Source: Halomonas sp. 7T (GTDB lineage: Bacteria; Pseudomonadota; Gammaproteobacteria; Pseudomonadales; Halomonadaceae). Taken from it: 64,000 nt of DNA. Numbering within the stretch: position 1 is the first letter of the stretch; each line of letters begins with the position of its first letter. The stretch spans positions 2,294,001 through 2,358,000 of the forward strand of contig NZ_CP087112.1 of assembly GCF_025643255.1 (NCBI RefSeq). The letters are read 5' to 3'. Below, piece after piece: positions 48,987 through 58,147 of this stretch. The notes below the pieces were generated by a model. The model did not search any database. It was given only the letters and a program-made list of their open reading frames with translations, and was not told the DNA's origin. Both the position numbers and the translations under genes were made by a program.

Positions 48987-50636
48987 ATGCCCATATACCT
49001 TTCAGGCCTGAAGCGCCTCTCCTTGCGCACCCGCATCATTGCGCTGGTCACAACGCTGGTATTTACCATCACGATGCTGATTAGCTGGGTGGCCTCCCGT
49101 GAGTCGGCCGCTCAGCTGGAAGCAAATATCGGCGAAACCAGCGCCAATAAAGCCTACCACATGGTAGACAAGCTTAATCGCAGCATGGATGCGCGTATTA
49201 AGGAGGTTAAGCTGTTACTGGGCCTCAAGGACGGACAATCAGGTGGTCAGCTCACGCGTGATCAACTTGAGTACTTACAGCGTAATTACGACGTGGTGTC
49301 CTGGCTTGGCATCACCGACACCCAGGGCACCGTGGTAGCTGCCACTGGCGGTATTTTAGAAGGGCAGTCCATTGCCCAACGCCCCGTCTTTACTGAAGGG
49401 CGGCAGGCACTATGGATTGGTGATGTGCATGATGCGGTGTTGCTGTCGCAACTACTGCCCAACCCCACTGGGGAGCCTATTCAGTTTGTGGATATCGCAG
49501 CCCCGCTGGAAGATGCTAGCGGCGCGTTTAGCGGCGTACTGGCCGTTCATTTAAGCTGGGAATGGGCGGCGCGCGTTAAAGACTCTATGTTTTCGCCAGC
49601 GCTACAAGAACAGCAAACCGACCTTCTATTACTTTCAGAGGATGGCACTGTCCTTTTAGGCCCACCTTCTTTGCGCGGCCAAGCATTGCCTTTTACGCAT
49701 GATAAAAGCGATCCTTCAATGCCTCAGTGGTCCGTTGAAACATGGCCCGATGGGCAACGCTATGTGACGGGGATCGCGCATAGCCAAGGGTTTGGGGATT
49801 TTCCTGGGCTTGGCTGGGTGGCGATTAGCAGGCAGCCGGTTGATGCCGCCTTTGCCCCTGTAGCACGTCTGAACGAACTGATTTTAGGCACAGGACTACT
49901 CGTTGCACTGCTCTTTTCCATTGCTGGCTGGGTATTGGCAGCGCGCCTTATCGCACCGTTAACTCGGCTTGCTCGTGCCGCCGACACCATCCAAACTACC
50001 CAAACGCATGGCGCCTTTACCCTGGAAACCGGCTCCCCCGAATTTGAACGCCTTTCCACGTCTATGCGCGATATGGTCGAGCGGCTATTAGACCAGCGTC
50101 AAACCATCAGCCGCCTAGAAGATTTAGCCAATACTGACCCGCTGACAGGCCTCCCTAACCGCTCTTTTCTTGATCAATATTTGCAGCACACACTGGCAGA
50201 AATGGAGCGTCAGCAACATAGTTTGATAGTACTGATGTTTGATTTGGATGGCTTTAAACGGGTTAACGACACGCTTGGGCACCATGCCGGAGACCTGCTG
50301 CTGATAGAAGTCACCCAACGCTTGAAAGCAACGCTGCGCAGCGGCGATGTTGTGGCACGCTTAGGCGGCGACGAGTTTGTCATGATCATCAAAAGCCCTA
50401 GTGTATCCAGCGCCACACTTGCTAATGACATTAGTCAGCGCTTACTTACCCATATTGCTAAGCCGGTGTACCTACCTGATGGGCAAACCGCACAGGTAGG
50501 ATGCAGCTTGGGAGCCGCCATTTGGCCCCAGCATGGTCACGCCATTAGCCAAGTGTTTCAGCGGGCAGACGCCGCGCTCTATCAAGCCAAACACCAGGGT
50601 AAGCATCGCCTTGTTATTTACGAACAGCCTCACTGA
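48987..50636 (+). CDS. Membrane-bound diguanylate cyclase with Cache-like sensor
   Basis: This inner-membrane enzyme of 549 residues is predicted to make c-di-GMP. A transmembrane helix (about 16-36) leads to a periplasmic Cache-like domain (about 40-285), a second transmembrane helix (about 298-322), a HAMP-like region (about 322-375) and a GGDEF domain. The active-site GGDEF is at residues 460-464. An inhibitory RxxD site (RSGD) lies five residues upstream, so product inhibition is expected. The ribosome site is weak. The last 23 bp overlap the convergent DUF1415 gene. Confidence 0.94.
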   Translation: MPIYLSGLKRLSLRTRIIALVTTLVFTITMLISWVASRESAAQLEANIGETSANKAYHMVDKLNRSMDARIKEVKLLLGLKDGQSGGQLTRDQLEYLQRNYDVVSWLGITDTQGTVVAATGGILEGQSIAQRPVFTEGRQALWIGDVHDAVLLSQLLPNPTGEPIQFVDIAAPLEDASGAFSGVLAVHLSWEWAARVKDSMFSPALQEQQTDLLLLSEDGTVLLGPPSLRGQALPFTHDKSDPSMPQWSVETWPDGQRYVTGIAHSQGFGDFPGLGWVAISRQPVDAAFAPVARLNELILGTGLLVALLFSIAGWVLAARLIAPLTRLARAADTIQTTQTHGAFTLETGSPEFERLSTSMRDMVERLLDQRQTISRLEDLANTDPLTGLPNRSFLDQYLQHTLAEMERQQHSLIVLMFDLDGFKRVNDTLGHHAGDLLLIEVTQRLKATLRSGDVVARLGGDEFVMIIKSPSVSSATLANDISQRLLTHIAKPVYLPDGQTAQVGCSLGAAIWPQHGHAISQVFQRADAALYQAKHQGKHRLVIYEQPH

Positions 50637-51177
50637 AGCAACGCTGTAACGCCGCTTCGGCAGCGGTGCTACCCATGGTGGTCAAATGAGCAATATTCCG
50701 CTCGGGTATCAGCGCTGTGTCGCCATAAAAAGCGATCGCTTTCTCAACGCTCGCTTCACGCAGCAAATGCACCATCGCATAGGGCGAGCGGTTGGTGTAA
50801 TTTGAGGCTTCTTCCGGTTCGGCATCAGCAAAGCAGTAATCTGGGTGAAACGTGGCTAGCTGGTAGATACCGTCGTAGCCTTGCTCTTCCAGCAGGCTTT
50901 CCGCGAGTTCAACGTAATCTAAGTAGTGGTCGAAATTTTTAAACAACGTGGGAAAGACCAAGAGCGTGGTCTCTGTTTCAGGGTGCTCATTCAGCCACTC
51001 AATCTCAGCCACTAGCTCTTCCAGGGCGACTTCCATTTTTTTTGAGCGCACGACTTCCACGCGAATACTGCCATTCTCTAACTCTCGTTTAGCAAAGGGA
51101 CAAATATTGTGCTCCACAATAAAGCTGCGTACCCATGCCAACGTCTGTTCGATAATGGTGCTGTCTGTTGCTTGCAT
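50614..51177 (-). CDS. DUF1415 family protein
   Basis: The 187-residue soluble protein matches the DUF1415 family. It has the opening WVRSFIVEHNICPFAKREL, the central TLLVFPTLFKNFDHYLDYVE, and the late YQLATFHPDYCFADAEP and NYTNRSPYAMVHLLRE. The conserved Cys, His and Asp residues suggest an enzyme, but no function is established. The 3' end overlaps the diguanylate cyclase gene by 23 bp. Confidence 0.9.
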   Translation of the reverse strand: MQATDSTIIEQTLAWVRSFIVEHNICPFAKRELENGSIRVEVVRSKKMEVALEELVAEIEWLNEHPETETTLLVFPTLFKNFDHYLDYVELAESLLEEQGYDGIYQLATFHPDYCFADAEPEEASNYTNRSPYAMVHLLREASVEKAIAFYGDTALIPERNIAHLTTMGSTAAEAALQRCFSEAVRK

Positions 51178-51258
51178 GACGACTCATACCTTCGGTACTG
51201 AATTAAGGGCGAAATCTCTCAGATAGCGCGAGTTTACCTGGCAACCGCTGTCTTGGCT

Positions 51259-51927
51259 TTAGGCATGCGCTTGGTAACGTGCCAGCGCCACTTCATAAGA
51301 CTTGTGAATATGGTCGTCCATCAGCGCTCGTGCGGCGGTTGCGTCGCGCTGAAGCGCCAGTTCCACTAATTCATGGTGCTGCTCATCCAATGCTTGGCGA
51401 ATGGTCGGCATTTTTGGCCCTAACCGCCGATAACGATCAAACTGGTCGTGTAACTGCTCAATAAAGCGCAGTAGCCACACCGAGCCACAGGGTGCCACTA
51501 GCGTACGATGAAACTGAGTATGTAGGCGCTCCCACTCCTCCCCTTTATCCAGCGTAATATCCGCACGCTTTAGCCGATGGGCGGCGGCTAATAAATCTGC
51601 CTCCCATAGGGCATCCCCTTGGGCAATGGCGCGCTCAAGCGCCATGCATTCCAGCTCAGTGCGCATCTGAGCAATATCATCCAGCTCATCACGGGAGAGC
51701 TTGGGCACTCTAAAACCACGTTGATTCTCTTGTTCTAGCAAGCCATACGCCGCCAGTTTGTTGAGCGCTTCACGCAGTGGGCTAAGCCCTACTTGGTACT
51801 GATCTTTTAGCGCATTAATCGCCAATTTTTCCCCTGCTTTAAAGCGCCCCCCCACCAAATCTCTGCGCAATAGATCGTAAATGGGGCTAGATGCCTTACC
51901 GGTAGGGAGCTGGATATGCTTGTTCAT
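51259..51927 (-). CDS. GntR-family regulator with FCD domain
   Basis: The 222-residue regulator has an amino-terminal winged helix-turn-helix (about 15-75, INALKDQYQVGLSPLREALNKL) and an all-helical FCD ligand-binding domain (about 85-215, with metal-ligand-type His residues in HTQFHRTLV and HHELVELAL). FadR-type FCD regulators usually sense a carboxylic acid. AAGGA lies 8 nt before the ATG. A perfect 7-3-7 palindrome sits 13 bp upstream of the start, so autoregulation is likely. It diverges from the chromate-type transporter, TTT and GGT genes, which are its probable targets. Confidence 0.92.
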   Translation of the reverse strand: MNKHIQLPTGKASSPIYDLLRRDLVGGRFKAGEKLAINALKDQYQVGLSPLREALNKLAAYGLLEQENQRGFRVPKLSRDELDDIAQMRTELECMALERAIAQGDALWEADLLAAAHRLKRADITLDKGEEWERLHTQFHRTLVAPCGSVWLLRFIEQLHDQFDRYRRLGPKMPTIRQALDEQHHELVELALQRDATAARALMDDHIHKSYEVALARYQAHA

Positions 51928-51939
51928 GCCGGAGTCCTT

Positions 51940-51956
51940 TTGCGTACCTTACGCAA
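51940..51956. promoter_or_regulatory. Palindromic operator candidate for the GntR regulator
   Basis: TTGCGTA-CCT-TACGCAA is a perfect inverted repeat with 7-bp arms, 13 bp before the GntR start codon. Its size and symmetry are typical of FadR/GntR operators. I did not find a second copy before the transporter genes. Confidence 0.6.
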
Positions 51957-52132
51957 TGCATCGGTTAACGGAGATTATTCATGTAGATGTTGACGCCTCT
52001 TGCAAGGCTCACCTATATTCTATTTTAGACAAAATAATCGATTTTTTAACTTAAAAACGATAAACAGGTCGTATCGATGCTTTTTTACACAGCGTTTTTT
52101 CGTACACAGCTCCCTCTGCAGGCACCTGGCAA

Positions 52133-52690
52133 ATGAAGCAAACCGCACTGTTGTGGGCCTTTTTCCGCGTCGGCATTTTTGGTTTTGGCGGCGGCCCTTC
52201 CATGATACCGCTGGTGCGTGCAGAAGTTGTAACACGACATCAGTGGCTCACCGATGAAGAATTTGCCGATGTGTTGGCGATTGCGAACACCTTGCCTGGG
52301 CCTATTGCAACAAAAATGCCTGGGTATATTGGCTACCGCGTGGCAGGAACCAGCGGCTGTGTCATTGCGGTACTCGCGACTATTTTCCCCATGGTTGTGG
52401 CCATGATTGTGATGCTGGGCATTTTTAGCCGCTACCGCGACGTAGGCTGGATACGGGGCATGGGGCAGGCCGTGATGCCGGTCGTCATGGTTATGATGGG
52501 ACAACTGACTTGGGATTTTTTCGACAAATCACAGGCAGCGCTAGGCTGGCTGGCAAGTGCTGTCATGGCAGTCGCTGCCGGTGCCATTATTTATTGGCTG
52601 GGCGTACACCCAGGCTGGGTGATTGGCGCCATTCTGCTAACAGCCCTACTTCGGCCCACGCATAAAAAACCTGCGGAGGGCTCAGCATGA
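52133..52690 (+). CDS. Half-size chromate-transporter-family protein (subunit A)
   Basis: This inner-membrane protein of 185 residues corresponds to one CHR domain. The family motif is FGFGGGPSMIPLVRAEVV, followed by NTLPGPIATKMPGYIGYRVAG, with about five to six hydrophobic helices. Short CHR proteins work in pairs. The stop overlaps the next gene's start by four bases (ATGA), so they form one unit. Whether the substrate is chromate is unproven. The ribosome site is weak. Confidence 0.88.
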   Translation: MKQTALLWAFFRVGIFGFGGGPSMIPLVRAEVVTRHQWLTDEEFADVLAIANTLPGPIATKMPGYIGYRVAGTSGCVIAVLATIFPMVVAMIVMLGIFSRYRDVGWIRGMGQAVMPVVMVMMGQLTWDFFDKSQAALGWLASAVMAVAAGAIIYWLGVHPGWVIGAILLTALLRPTHKKPAEGSA

Positions 52691-53217
52691 TCTATTGGGA
52701 GCTGTTCTTAGCTTTTTTTATTCCCAACATTATTGGTTATGGCGGCGGCCCGGCCATTATCCCGCTTATTGAAGCGGAGGTGGTGGGTCGCTATGGCTGG
52801 ATGACAGCACAAGGCTTTGCCGAAACGCTGGCTCTCGGCAACGCGCTTCCCAGCCCGATTGCCACCAAAATGGCAGGCTATATCGGTTATGAAGTAGCAG
52901 GCATCGGCGGTGCGTTGATTGCCGTTGCGGCGACGGTCATTCCCTCGCTATTACTGATGCTAGGAGCGCTTGGGTTGCTCTATCGCCACCGAGACTCCCC
53001 CCGTGTCAAACGGATGAGCCAATGGGTTCGCCCGGTCATCGCGATGATGATGGCGTGGTTAACCTTAGGCTTTTTACTCGAAAGCGTTACTACCAGTGGA
53101 GCCATACACACGCTGATTATTGGCATCGTAGCAGCAGTTGCCTTGATTCTCTTTAAAACGCATCCCGCCTTTGTGGTTATGGGTGCATTGATTTACGGAG
53201 GTTTTTTTCTCGGCTAA
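52687..53217 (+). CDS. Half-size chromate-transporter-family protein (subunit B)
   Basis: The partner CHR domain of 176 residues has NIIGYGGGPAIIPLIEAEVV and NALPSPIATKMAGYIGYEVAG, homologous to the upstream gene, and about six hydrophobic segments. The two genes overlap by 4 bp and probably fold as an antiparallel heterodimer, as described for short-chain CHR pairs. It sits 131 bp before the TTT substrate-binding protein gene and is probably under the same GntR regulator. Confidence 0.88.
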   Translation: MIYWELFLAFFIPNIIGYGGGPAIIPLIEAEVVGRYGWMTAQGFAETLALGNALPSPIATKMAGYIGYEVAGIGGALIAVAATVIPSLLLMLGALGLLYRHRDSPRVKRMSQWVRPVIAMMMAWLTLGFLLESVTTSGAIHTLIIGIVAAVALILFKTHPAFVVMGALIYGGFFLG

Positions 53218-53348
53218 TGCTGGTTAACCATTAACGCTTATTGACGATTACCACAATAAAAACCCGATAACGGGACCACGCGCTCACCACACCGCTGCAG
53301 TAAGGGCGGAATCCCATAGCACCACCCTATCCATAAAGGTGTAGAAAA

Positions 53349-54329
53349 ATGACGCGCTTAAAATTGACTCTAAGCACTACCCTCGTCGCCATCGGCCTTG
53401 CGTCTAGTATGGCGATCACCACCACGGCTCAAGCAGACTATCCGGAGCAGGATATCCGCTTAGTTATCCCCTACGGCCCAGGCGGGGCAACCGATATTCT
53501 GTTTCGCTTGATTTCTCAGGAAGCTGAAAAGCACCTGGGTGAATCTATCGTTCCCGTCAATATGGCAGGCGCGGGCGCTACCCTTGGCTCCCGCAATGTT
53601 AAAGAGGCGTCCCCAGATGGTTACACGCTGCTGGGTAGCCACGACACCATTGCGCTTTCCAAGTTAGCCGGTACCGTCGATTATTCGTTTGACGCATTCG
53701 AGCCGGTAGCGCTGCTCACCCAAACCATCAATATCCCAGCGGCTCACGCCGATCATGACGTACAAAGCGCCGACGAGATCGCCGACTATGTTCGTGAAAA
53801 TCCTGGTCAAGTGCGCTTTAGCATCATCCCGAGCTCAACGGATCACTTCTTCTGGGCACAGTTTTTTCAGGAAGCGGGCATTGATATGGCAGACGTTCGC
53901 CTAGTCGGTTACCCAGATACCGGTGAACAGGTGTCGGCCTTAATGGCGAAAGAAATCGACTTTGCGATGTTTAATCTGCCGTCTGGCGGCGCATTCTTTG
54001 AAGATGGCACTTTCCGTGCCCTCGGCATCGCCCACCCTGAGCGCCTGGATGGCATGCCTGATGTGCCAACGCTGCGCGAGCTTGGCATCGCGATGGATCA
54101 CTCTACCAGCCGCGGTATCTTTGCCCCCAAAGGCACTCCCCAGGACATTCTAGACACTATCGCCGAGGCTTATGGCCAAGCGCTTGAGAACGAGCGCGTG
54201 CAAAGCCGCATCGAAAACGAATTTGGCTCTGTCGTGCGATTCCTCGCCGGGGATGATTATCAAGCGTTCTTGGATGAGAACGAAGCCGCATTAACTGCTG
54301 CCGCCGAAAACATCGACTTCCAGAACTAA
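53349..54329 (+). CDS. Tripartite tricarboxylate transporter substrate-binding protein (TctC)
   Basis: The 326-residue periplasmic solute receptor has a signal peptide (LKLTLSTTLVAIGLASSMAI, cleavage after TAQA). The Bug/TctC fold follows, with DIRLVIPYGPGGATDILFR and the later GSHDTIALSKLAG and GTPQDILDTIAEAY. Members of this family bind carboxylates, glutamate-like compounds or aromatics; the ligand here is unknown. AAAGGTG lies just before the ATG. Followed by tctB and tctA. Confidence 0.93.
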   Translation: MTRLKLTLSTTLVAIGLASSMAITTTAQADYPEQDIRLVIPYGPGGATDILFRLISQEAEKHLGESIVPVNMAGAGATLGSRNVKEASPDGYTLLGSHDTIALSKLAGTVDYSFDAFEPVALLTQTINIPAAHADHDVQSADEIADYVRENPGQVRFSIIPSSTDHFFWAQFFQEAGIDMADVRLVGYPDTGEQVSALMAKEIDFAMFNLPSGGAFFEDGTFRALGIAHPERLDGMPDVPTLRELGIAMDHSTSRGIFAPKGTPQDILDTIAEAYGQALENERVQSRIENEFGSVVRFLAGDDYQAFLDENEAALTAAAENIDFQN

Positions 54330-54338
54330 GAGCGCTTC

Positions 54339-54365
54339 CTCTAGCCCACGTAACGTGGGCTAGAG
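54339..54365 (+). other. Perfect hairpin between tctC and tctB
   Basis: CTCTAGCCCACG pairs perfectly with CGTGGGCTAGAG around TAA (12-bp stem). No U-tract follows. It probably protects the tctC mRNA 3' end or reduces readthrough, so that the binding protein is made in excess over the membrane subunits. Confidence 0.65.
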
Positions 54366-54383
54366 ATGCCGGAGGCATCACAA

Positions 54384-54854
54384 ATGCTGACGCTAACGAA
54401 AGACCGCGCCCTGGCGCTGGCGCTGCTCCTGATTGTGGCTGTCATGTGGATTGAGTCGGGCGATATCCGCCCACCTACTAGTTGGCAACCGTATGGATCA
54501 GCGCTTTTCCCTCGTATTTTGCTAGTACTCATCGGGCTGCTGTCCCTCACTATCCTGGTGCGATCACTACTGGTGACAGTGCCCGAGCGGGCAGGTACAA
54601 AACAGCTGCTCCAAGAGTGGTTTCAGAAGCGACGCATCATCGTTGCTATCTTTTTCCTGTTTGGGCTTTATACAGCCTTACTCCCTTTGGTGGGCTACAT
54701 CGTGGCGACGATAGGCTTCTTAGTCGCTTCGCTGGCACTTCTCATGGGCATAAATACACGACGTAAGTGGGTCATCAACCTCACGCTCAGCTTTACGCTG
54801 ACGTTGGTTATTTTTGTCATTTTCCGCCATGGCCTGAACGTCTGGCTGCCTTAA
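54384..54854 (+). CDS. Tripartite tricarboxylate transporter small membrane subunit (TctB)
   Basis: The 156-residue inner-membrane protein has four hydrophobic helices, matching the TctB family. The ATG at 54384 has GGAGG about 8 nt upstream. An earlier in-frame ATG at 54366 directly abuts the hairpin and has no ribosome site. It lies 15 bp before tctA. Confidence 0.9.
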   Translation: MLTLTKDRALALALLLIVAVMWIESGDIRPPTSWQPYGSALFPRILLVLIGLLSLTILVRSLLVTVPERAGTKQLLQEWFQKRRIIVAIFFLFGLYTALLPLVGYIVATIGFLVASLALLMGINTRRKWVINLTLSFTLTLVIFVIFRHGLNVWLP

Positions 54855-54869
54855 CCTATGGAGTAAATA

Positions 54870-56384
54870 ATGACTAATTTTTTCCTCCAAGCCCTCGCTG
54901 AGGTCGGCACGCCATCGGTTTTGGGTTTGATCGTGATCGGGGTGTTGTTCGGAATCATCGGCGGTAGCATTCCTGGCTTTACCGTCACCATGGCCATTCT
55001 GGTGGTCTTTCCATTCACCTTTGCGATGGACCCGGTAAGCGGCGTTTCATTGATGGTCGGCGTGTTCGTGGGTGGCTATTCAGGTGGCATTGTGTCGGGC
55101 GTAATGCTCGGGATACCCGGCACACCCTCCTCCATTACCACCGTGTATGACGGCTACCCCATGGCACAAAAGGGCGATCCTGGGCGCGCGCTCGGTATTG
55201 GTGTTGTCGCCTCGTTTTTAGGCACCCTGATTAGCGTGGCAGTGCTGGTCTTTTTCGGCCCGTTAATTGCCAGTTTCAGTATGAATTTTCGCCCTTGGGA
55301 AATCACTGCACTCATCGTATTTGCGTTAACCCTTGTGGCCGGGCTTTCAAACGGCGCATTACTAAAAGGCTTACTCGCGGCGGCGTTGGGCTTGTTGATT
55401 ACCACCGTGGGCTACGACCGAAATAGCAACTTACGGTTTGATTTTGGCATTCCGGCCCTGGGGTCAGGCTTTGAAATTCTGCCCGTTATGATCGGCATCT
55501 TTGCCTTCTCCCAACTGCTTGGCAATATTGAAAAGCTCAAGGATGGCGGTAGCGGCGCTAAAGATATCAATACCAACGTAATGATTCCCTATGGCCGTAT
55601 TATGAAAGATATGGCGAGGCAAAAGCTTAATACGTTGCGCTCTGCCTTAATCGGCAGCTTAGTCGGCGCGTTACCTGGCACGGGCGGTACGGTGGCTAAC
55701 TTTTTAAGCTACGACCAAGCCAAAAAATTCTCTAAGCATCCGGAAGAGTTTGGCAAAGGCACTCCAAGCGGCCTCGTGGCTTCAGAAGCATCTAATAGTG
55801 CTGTTGCCGGTGGCGCCTTTGTTCCCACCCTGGCGCTAGGAATACCGGGTGACTTGCCGATGGCCATCATGATGGGGGTACTCATCCTGCACGGCATTAC
55901 GCCAGGGCCAATGATGTTTGAACAAAACCCCGTACTGGTAGGTGCTATCTACGCCAGCCTGCTGATCGGCGCAGTGGTCATGGTGCTCTGCAACCTGTTG
56001 CTAGTGCGTTGGTTCGCCAAAATATCGCTCATTCCACAGCAGATTCTCGTTCCCGTCGTGTTAATGCTATGCGCGATTGGCGCCTATGCGCTGAATAACA
56101 ATCTGTTCGATATTTGGGTGCTATTTATCTTCGGGATTATTGGTTACCTGCTGTGGAAAGCGGAAGTGCCGCTAACGCCGCTGATACTGGGTGTGGTGCT
56201 TGGCAACAATCTTGAGCGCCAGTTATTTCGCGCCCTGGAGCTTAACGATAGTTGGCTCACCTTCTTAACACGGCCACTATCAGCGCTTTTCTTAGCGTTA
56301 GCCGTCGCCTCGGTCATCTTCTCTCTCTATCAAGACCGAAAGATACAACATGCAAAAACAGCGGCTCAACAAGAGAACGTTTGA
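54870..56384 (+). CDS. Tripartite tricarboxylate transporter large membrane subunit (TctA)
   Basis: The 504-residue inner-membrane protein has about 11-12 helices and the TctA motifs GIIGGSIPGFTVTMAILVVFPFTF, GIPGTPSSITTVYDGYPMAQKG and SLVGALPGTGGTVANFLSYDQAKK. It carries the cation-coupled transport path. GGAG precedes the ATG. It follows tctB by 15 bp and is followed after 53 bp by the gamma-glutamyltransferase gene. Confidence 0.95.
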   Translation: MTNFFLQALAEVGTPSVLGLIVIGVLFGIIGGSIPGFTVTMAILVVFPFTFAMDPVSGVSLMVGVFVGGYSGGIVSGVMLGIPGTPSSITTVYDGYPMAQKGDPGRALGIGVVASFLGTLISVAVLVFFGPLIASFSMNFRPWEITALIVFALTLVAGLSNGALLKGLLAAALGLLITTVGYDRNSNLRFDFGIPALGSGFEILPVMIGIFAFSQLLGNIEKLKDGGSGAKDINTNVMIPYGRIMKDMARQKLNTLRSALIGSLVGALPGTGGTVANFLSYDQAKKFSKHPEEFGKGTPSGLVASEASNSAVAGGAFVPTLALGIPGDLPMAIMMGVLILHGITPGPMMFEQNPVLVGAIYASLLIGAVVMVLCNLLLVRWFAKISLIPQQILVPVVLMLCAIGAYALNNNLFDIWVLFIFGIIGYLLWKAEVPLTPLILGVVLGNNLERQLFRALELNDSWLTFLTRPLSALFLALAVASVIFSLYQDRKIQHAKTAAQQENV

Positions 56385-56437
56385 GAAGCCCATGCCCATA
56401 ACGCTGAACTGAACTAACGACTTAAAAGGAATCTGGT

Positions 56438-58042
56438 ATGCAACACGATGCACTTTACTACCCTAGCGCCTCCCGCCGTATGGCGACATTTGGCAAGCGC
56501 GGCATGGTGGCCACATCGCAGCCATTAGCCGCCCAAGTGGGCATAAGTATTCTGCAGCAAGGCGGCAATGCGATTGATGCCGCCATCGCCACGGCAGCTG
56601 CGCTGACGGTCGTCGAGCCAACGTCCAATGGCATTGGCAGCGACGCCTTCGCTATTGTTTGGGTAGACGGTAAACTGCATGGCCTTAACGCCAGCGGCCC
56701 TGCCCCCCAGGCGGCCACCATTGAGGCCCTGAAAGCGCTGGGGCATGATGCGATACCTAACCATGGCATGCTGCCGGTCACCGTACCTGGCGCGCCTGCG
56801 GCCTGGGCGGCACTGTCAGAGCGCTTTGGCAAGCTGCCGTTTGCCGAACTGCTCGCCCCGGCTATCGCCCTAGCAGAAGAAGGCTTTGCCGTAACGCCCG
56901 TGATTCACCAAATGTGGGAAGAAGCCTTCCATACCTACTCCGCTTATTCGGATACCGCATTTAAACCATGGTTTGACACCTTCACACCGAATGGTCATGC
57001 GCCGCGCCCCGGCGAGCTATGGTCCTCTCCCGACCATGCCAACAGCTTAAAAGCCATTGCAGACACCAAAGCAGAGGCCTTCTATAAGGGCGAGCTGGCG
57101 GAGGCGATTGATGCTTTTTCTCGCGAGCATGGCGGCTTACTGCGCAAAGAAGACCTTGCGGCCTATCAGCCCGAGTGGGTTGAGCCCATCAGCGTGCGTT
57201 ACAAAGGACACGATATTTGGGAAATCCCGCCCAACGGTAGCGGCATGATTGTGCTACAAGCGCTGGGCATGCTGGAGCACTTGAAGCCCGCAAGCGACCC
57301 CTTCGAAACGCTGCACCGACGTATTGAAGCCACTAAGTTGGCCTACATGGATGGCTTCAAACACATCACCGAACGCAGCGAGATGCTGCCCACCACCGAG
57401 CAAATGCTGGATGATCGCTACCTGAAAACACGCGCCGCGCTGATTGGCGAACAGGCCGTTGACCCAGCACACGGCAATCCGCTGCAAGGCGGCACGGTCT
57501 ATCTCGCCACCGCCGACGACGAAGGCAATATGGTGTCGTTTATCCAAAGTAATTTTAAAGGCTTTGGTTCCGGCATGGTGGTGGCCGGCACCGGCATTAG
57601 CCTGCAAAACCGGGGCTGGTCGTTCTCCCTTGACCCGCAGCACCCCAATGCCTTGGCGCCAGGAAAACGCACCTACCACACCATCATTCCAGGCTTTATT
57701 ACTAAAGATAATCAAGCCGTTGGGCCGTTCGGCGTGATGGGTGGCTATATGCAGCCGCAAGGGCAAGTACAGGTCGTCACGGCTATGCTGGATGACCAGC
57801 TAAACCCGCAGGCAGCGCTGGATATGCCGCGCTGGAAGTGGACGGCTGGCAAAACCATTGAAGTTGAAGCTGATTTCCCCAACCACTTAGCACTCGCGCT
57901 GGCCCGTCGCGGTCACAACATCGTTAAGGTTGCTGATTCGATCAGCTTCGGCCGTGGCCAAATCATTCTGCGCGACCCTGAAACGGGCGTACTGCAAGGT
58001 GGCACCGAGCCCCGCACCGACGGCGCTGTACTGCCGCTTTAA
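56438..58042 (+). CDS. Gamma-glutamyltransferase family protein, probably cytoplasmic
   Basis: This Ntn hydrolase of 534 residues is expected to self-cleave at the Thr in GNPLQGGTVYLATADDEGN, exposing it as the nucleophile. SNFKGFGSGMVVAGTGI and GKRTYHTIIPG are other GGT blocks. The early GGNAIDAAIATAAALTVVEP is the usual amino-terminal signature. Unlike periplasmic GGTs it has no signal peptide, as in YwrD-type proteins, so it is probably cytosolic. AAGGAA precedes the ATG. Following a complete TTT transporter, it may degrade an imported gamma-glutamyl compound. Confidence 0.9.
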   Translation: MQHDALYYPSASRRMATFGKRGMVATSQPLAAQVGISILQQGGNAIDAAIATAAALTVVEPTSNGIGSDAFAIVWVDGKLHGLNASGPAPQAATIEALKALGHDAIPNHGMLPVTVPGAPAAWAALSERFGKLPFAELLAPAIALAEEGFAVTPVIHQMWEEAFHTYSAYSDTAFKPWFDTFTPNGHAPRPGELWSSPDHANSLKAIADTKAEAFYKGELAEAIDAFSREHGGLLRKEDLAAYQPEWVEPISVRYKGHDIWEIPPNGSGMIVLQALGMLEHLKPASDPFETLHRRIEATKLAYMDGFKHITERSEMLPTTEQMLDDRYLKTRAALIGEQAVDPAHGNPLQGGTVYLATADDEGNMVSFIQSNFKGFGSGMVVAGTGISLQNRGWSFSLDPQHPNALAPGKRTYHTIIPGFITKDNQAVGPFGVMGGYMQPQGQVQVVTAMLDDQLNPQAALDMPRWKWTAGKTIEVEADFPNHLALALARRGHNIVKVADSISFGRGQIILRDPETGVLQGGTEPRTDGAVLPL

Positions 58043-58050
58043 CGCTTCAC

Positions 58051-58089
58051 GCCTACTGCTACGCAGCGTAAATGCGGCGGGCAGTAGGC
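58051..58089 (+). terminator. Hairpin after the gamma-glutamyltransferase gene
   Basis: GCCTACTGC pairs with GCAGTAGGC across a 21-nt loop, starting 9 bp after the stop. No U-tract follows directly, so it is a weak candidate for the operon end. Confidence 0.4.
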
Positions 58090-58147
58090 TGGCTATCAAC
58101 GCCAAAGCCCCGCATCATAGCAGCCTCTTTTTTTATGTTGCTGATCA

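Noticed and set aside
52133-53217. Dedicated chromate-resistance locus
   Set aside because: CHR-family membership alone does not show chromate transport, no chrB-like regulator is present, and the context points to carboxylate or gamma-glutamyl metabolism.
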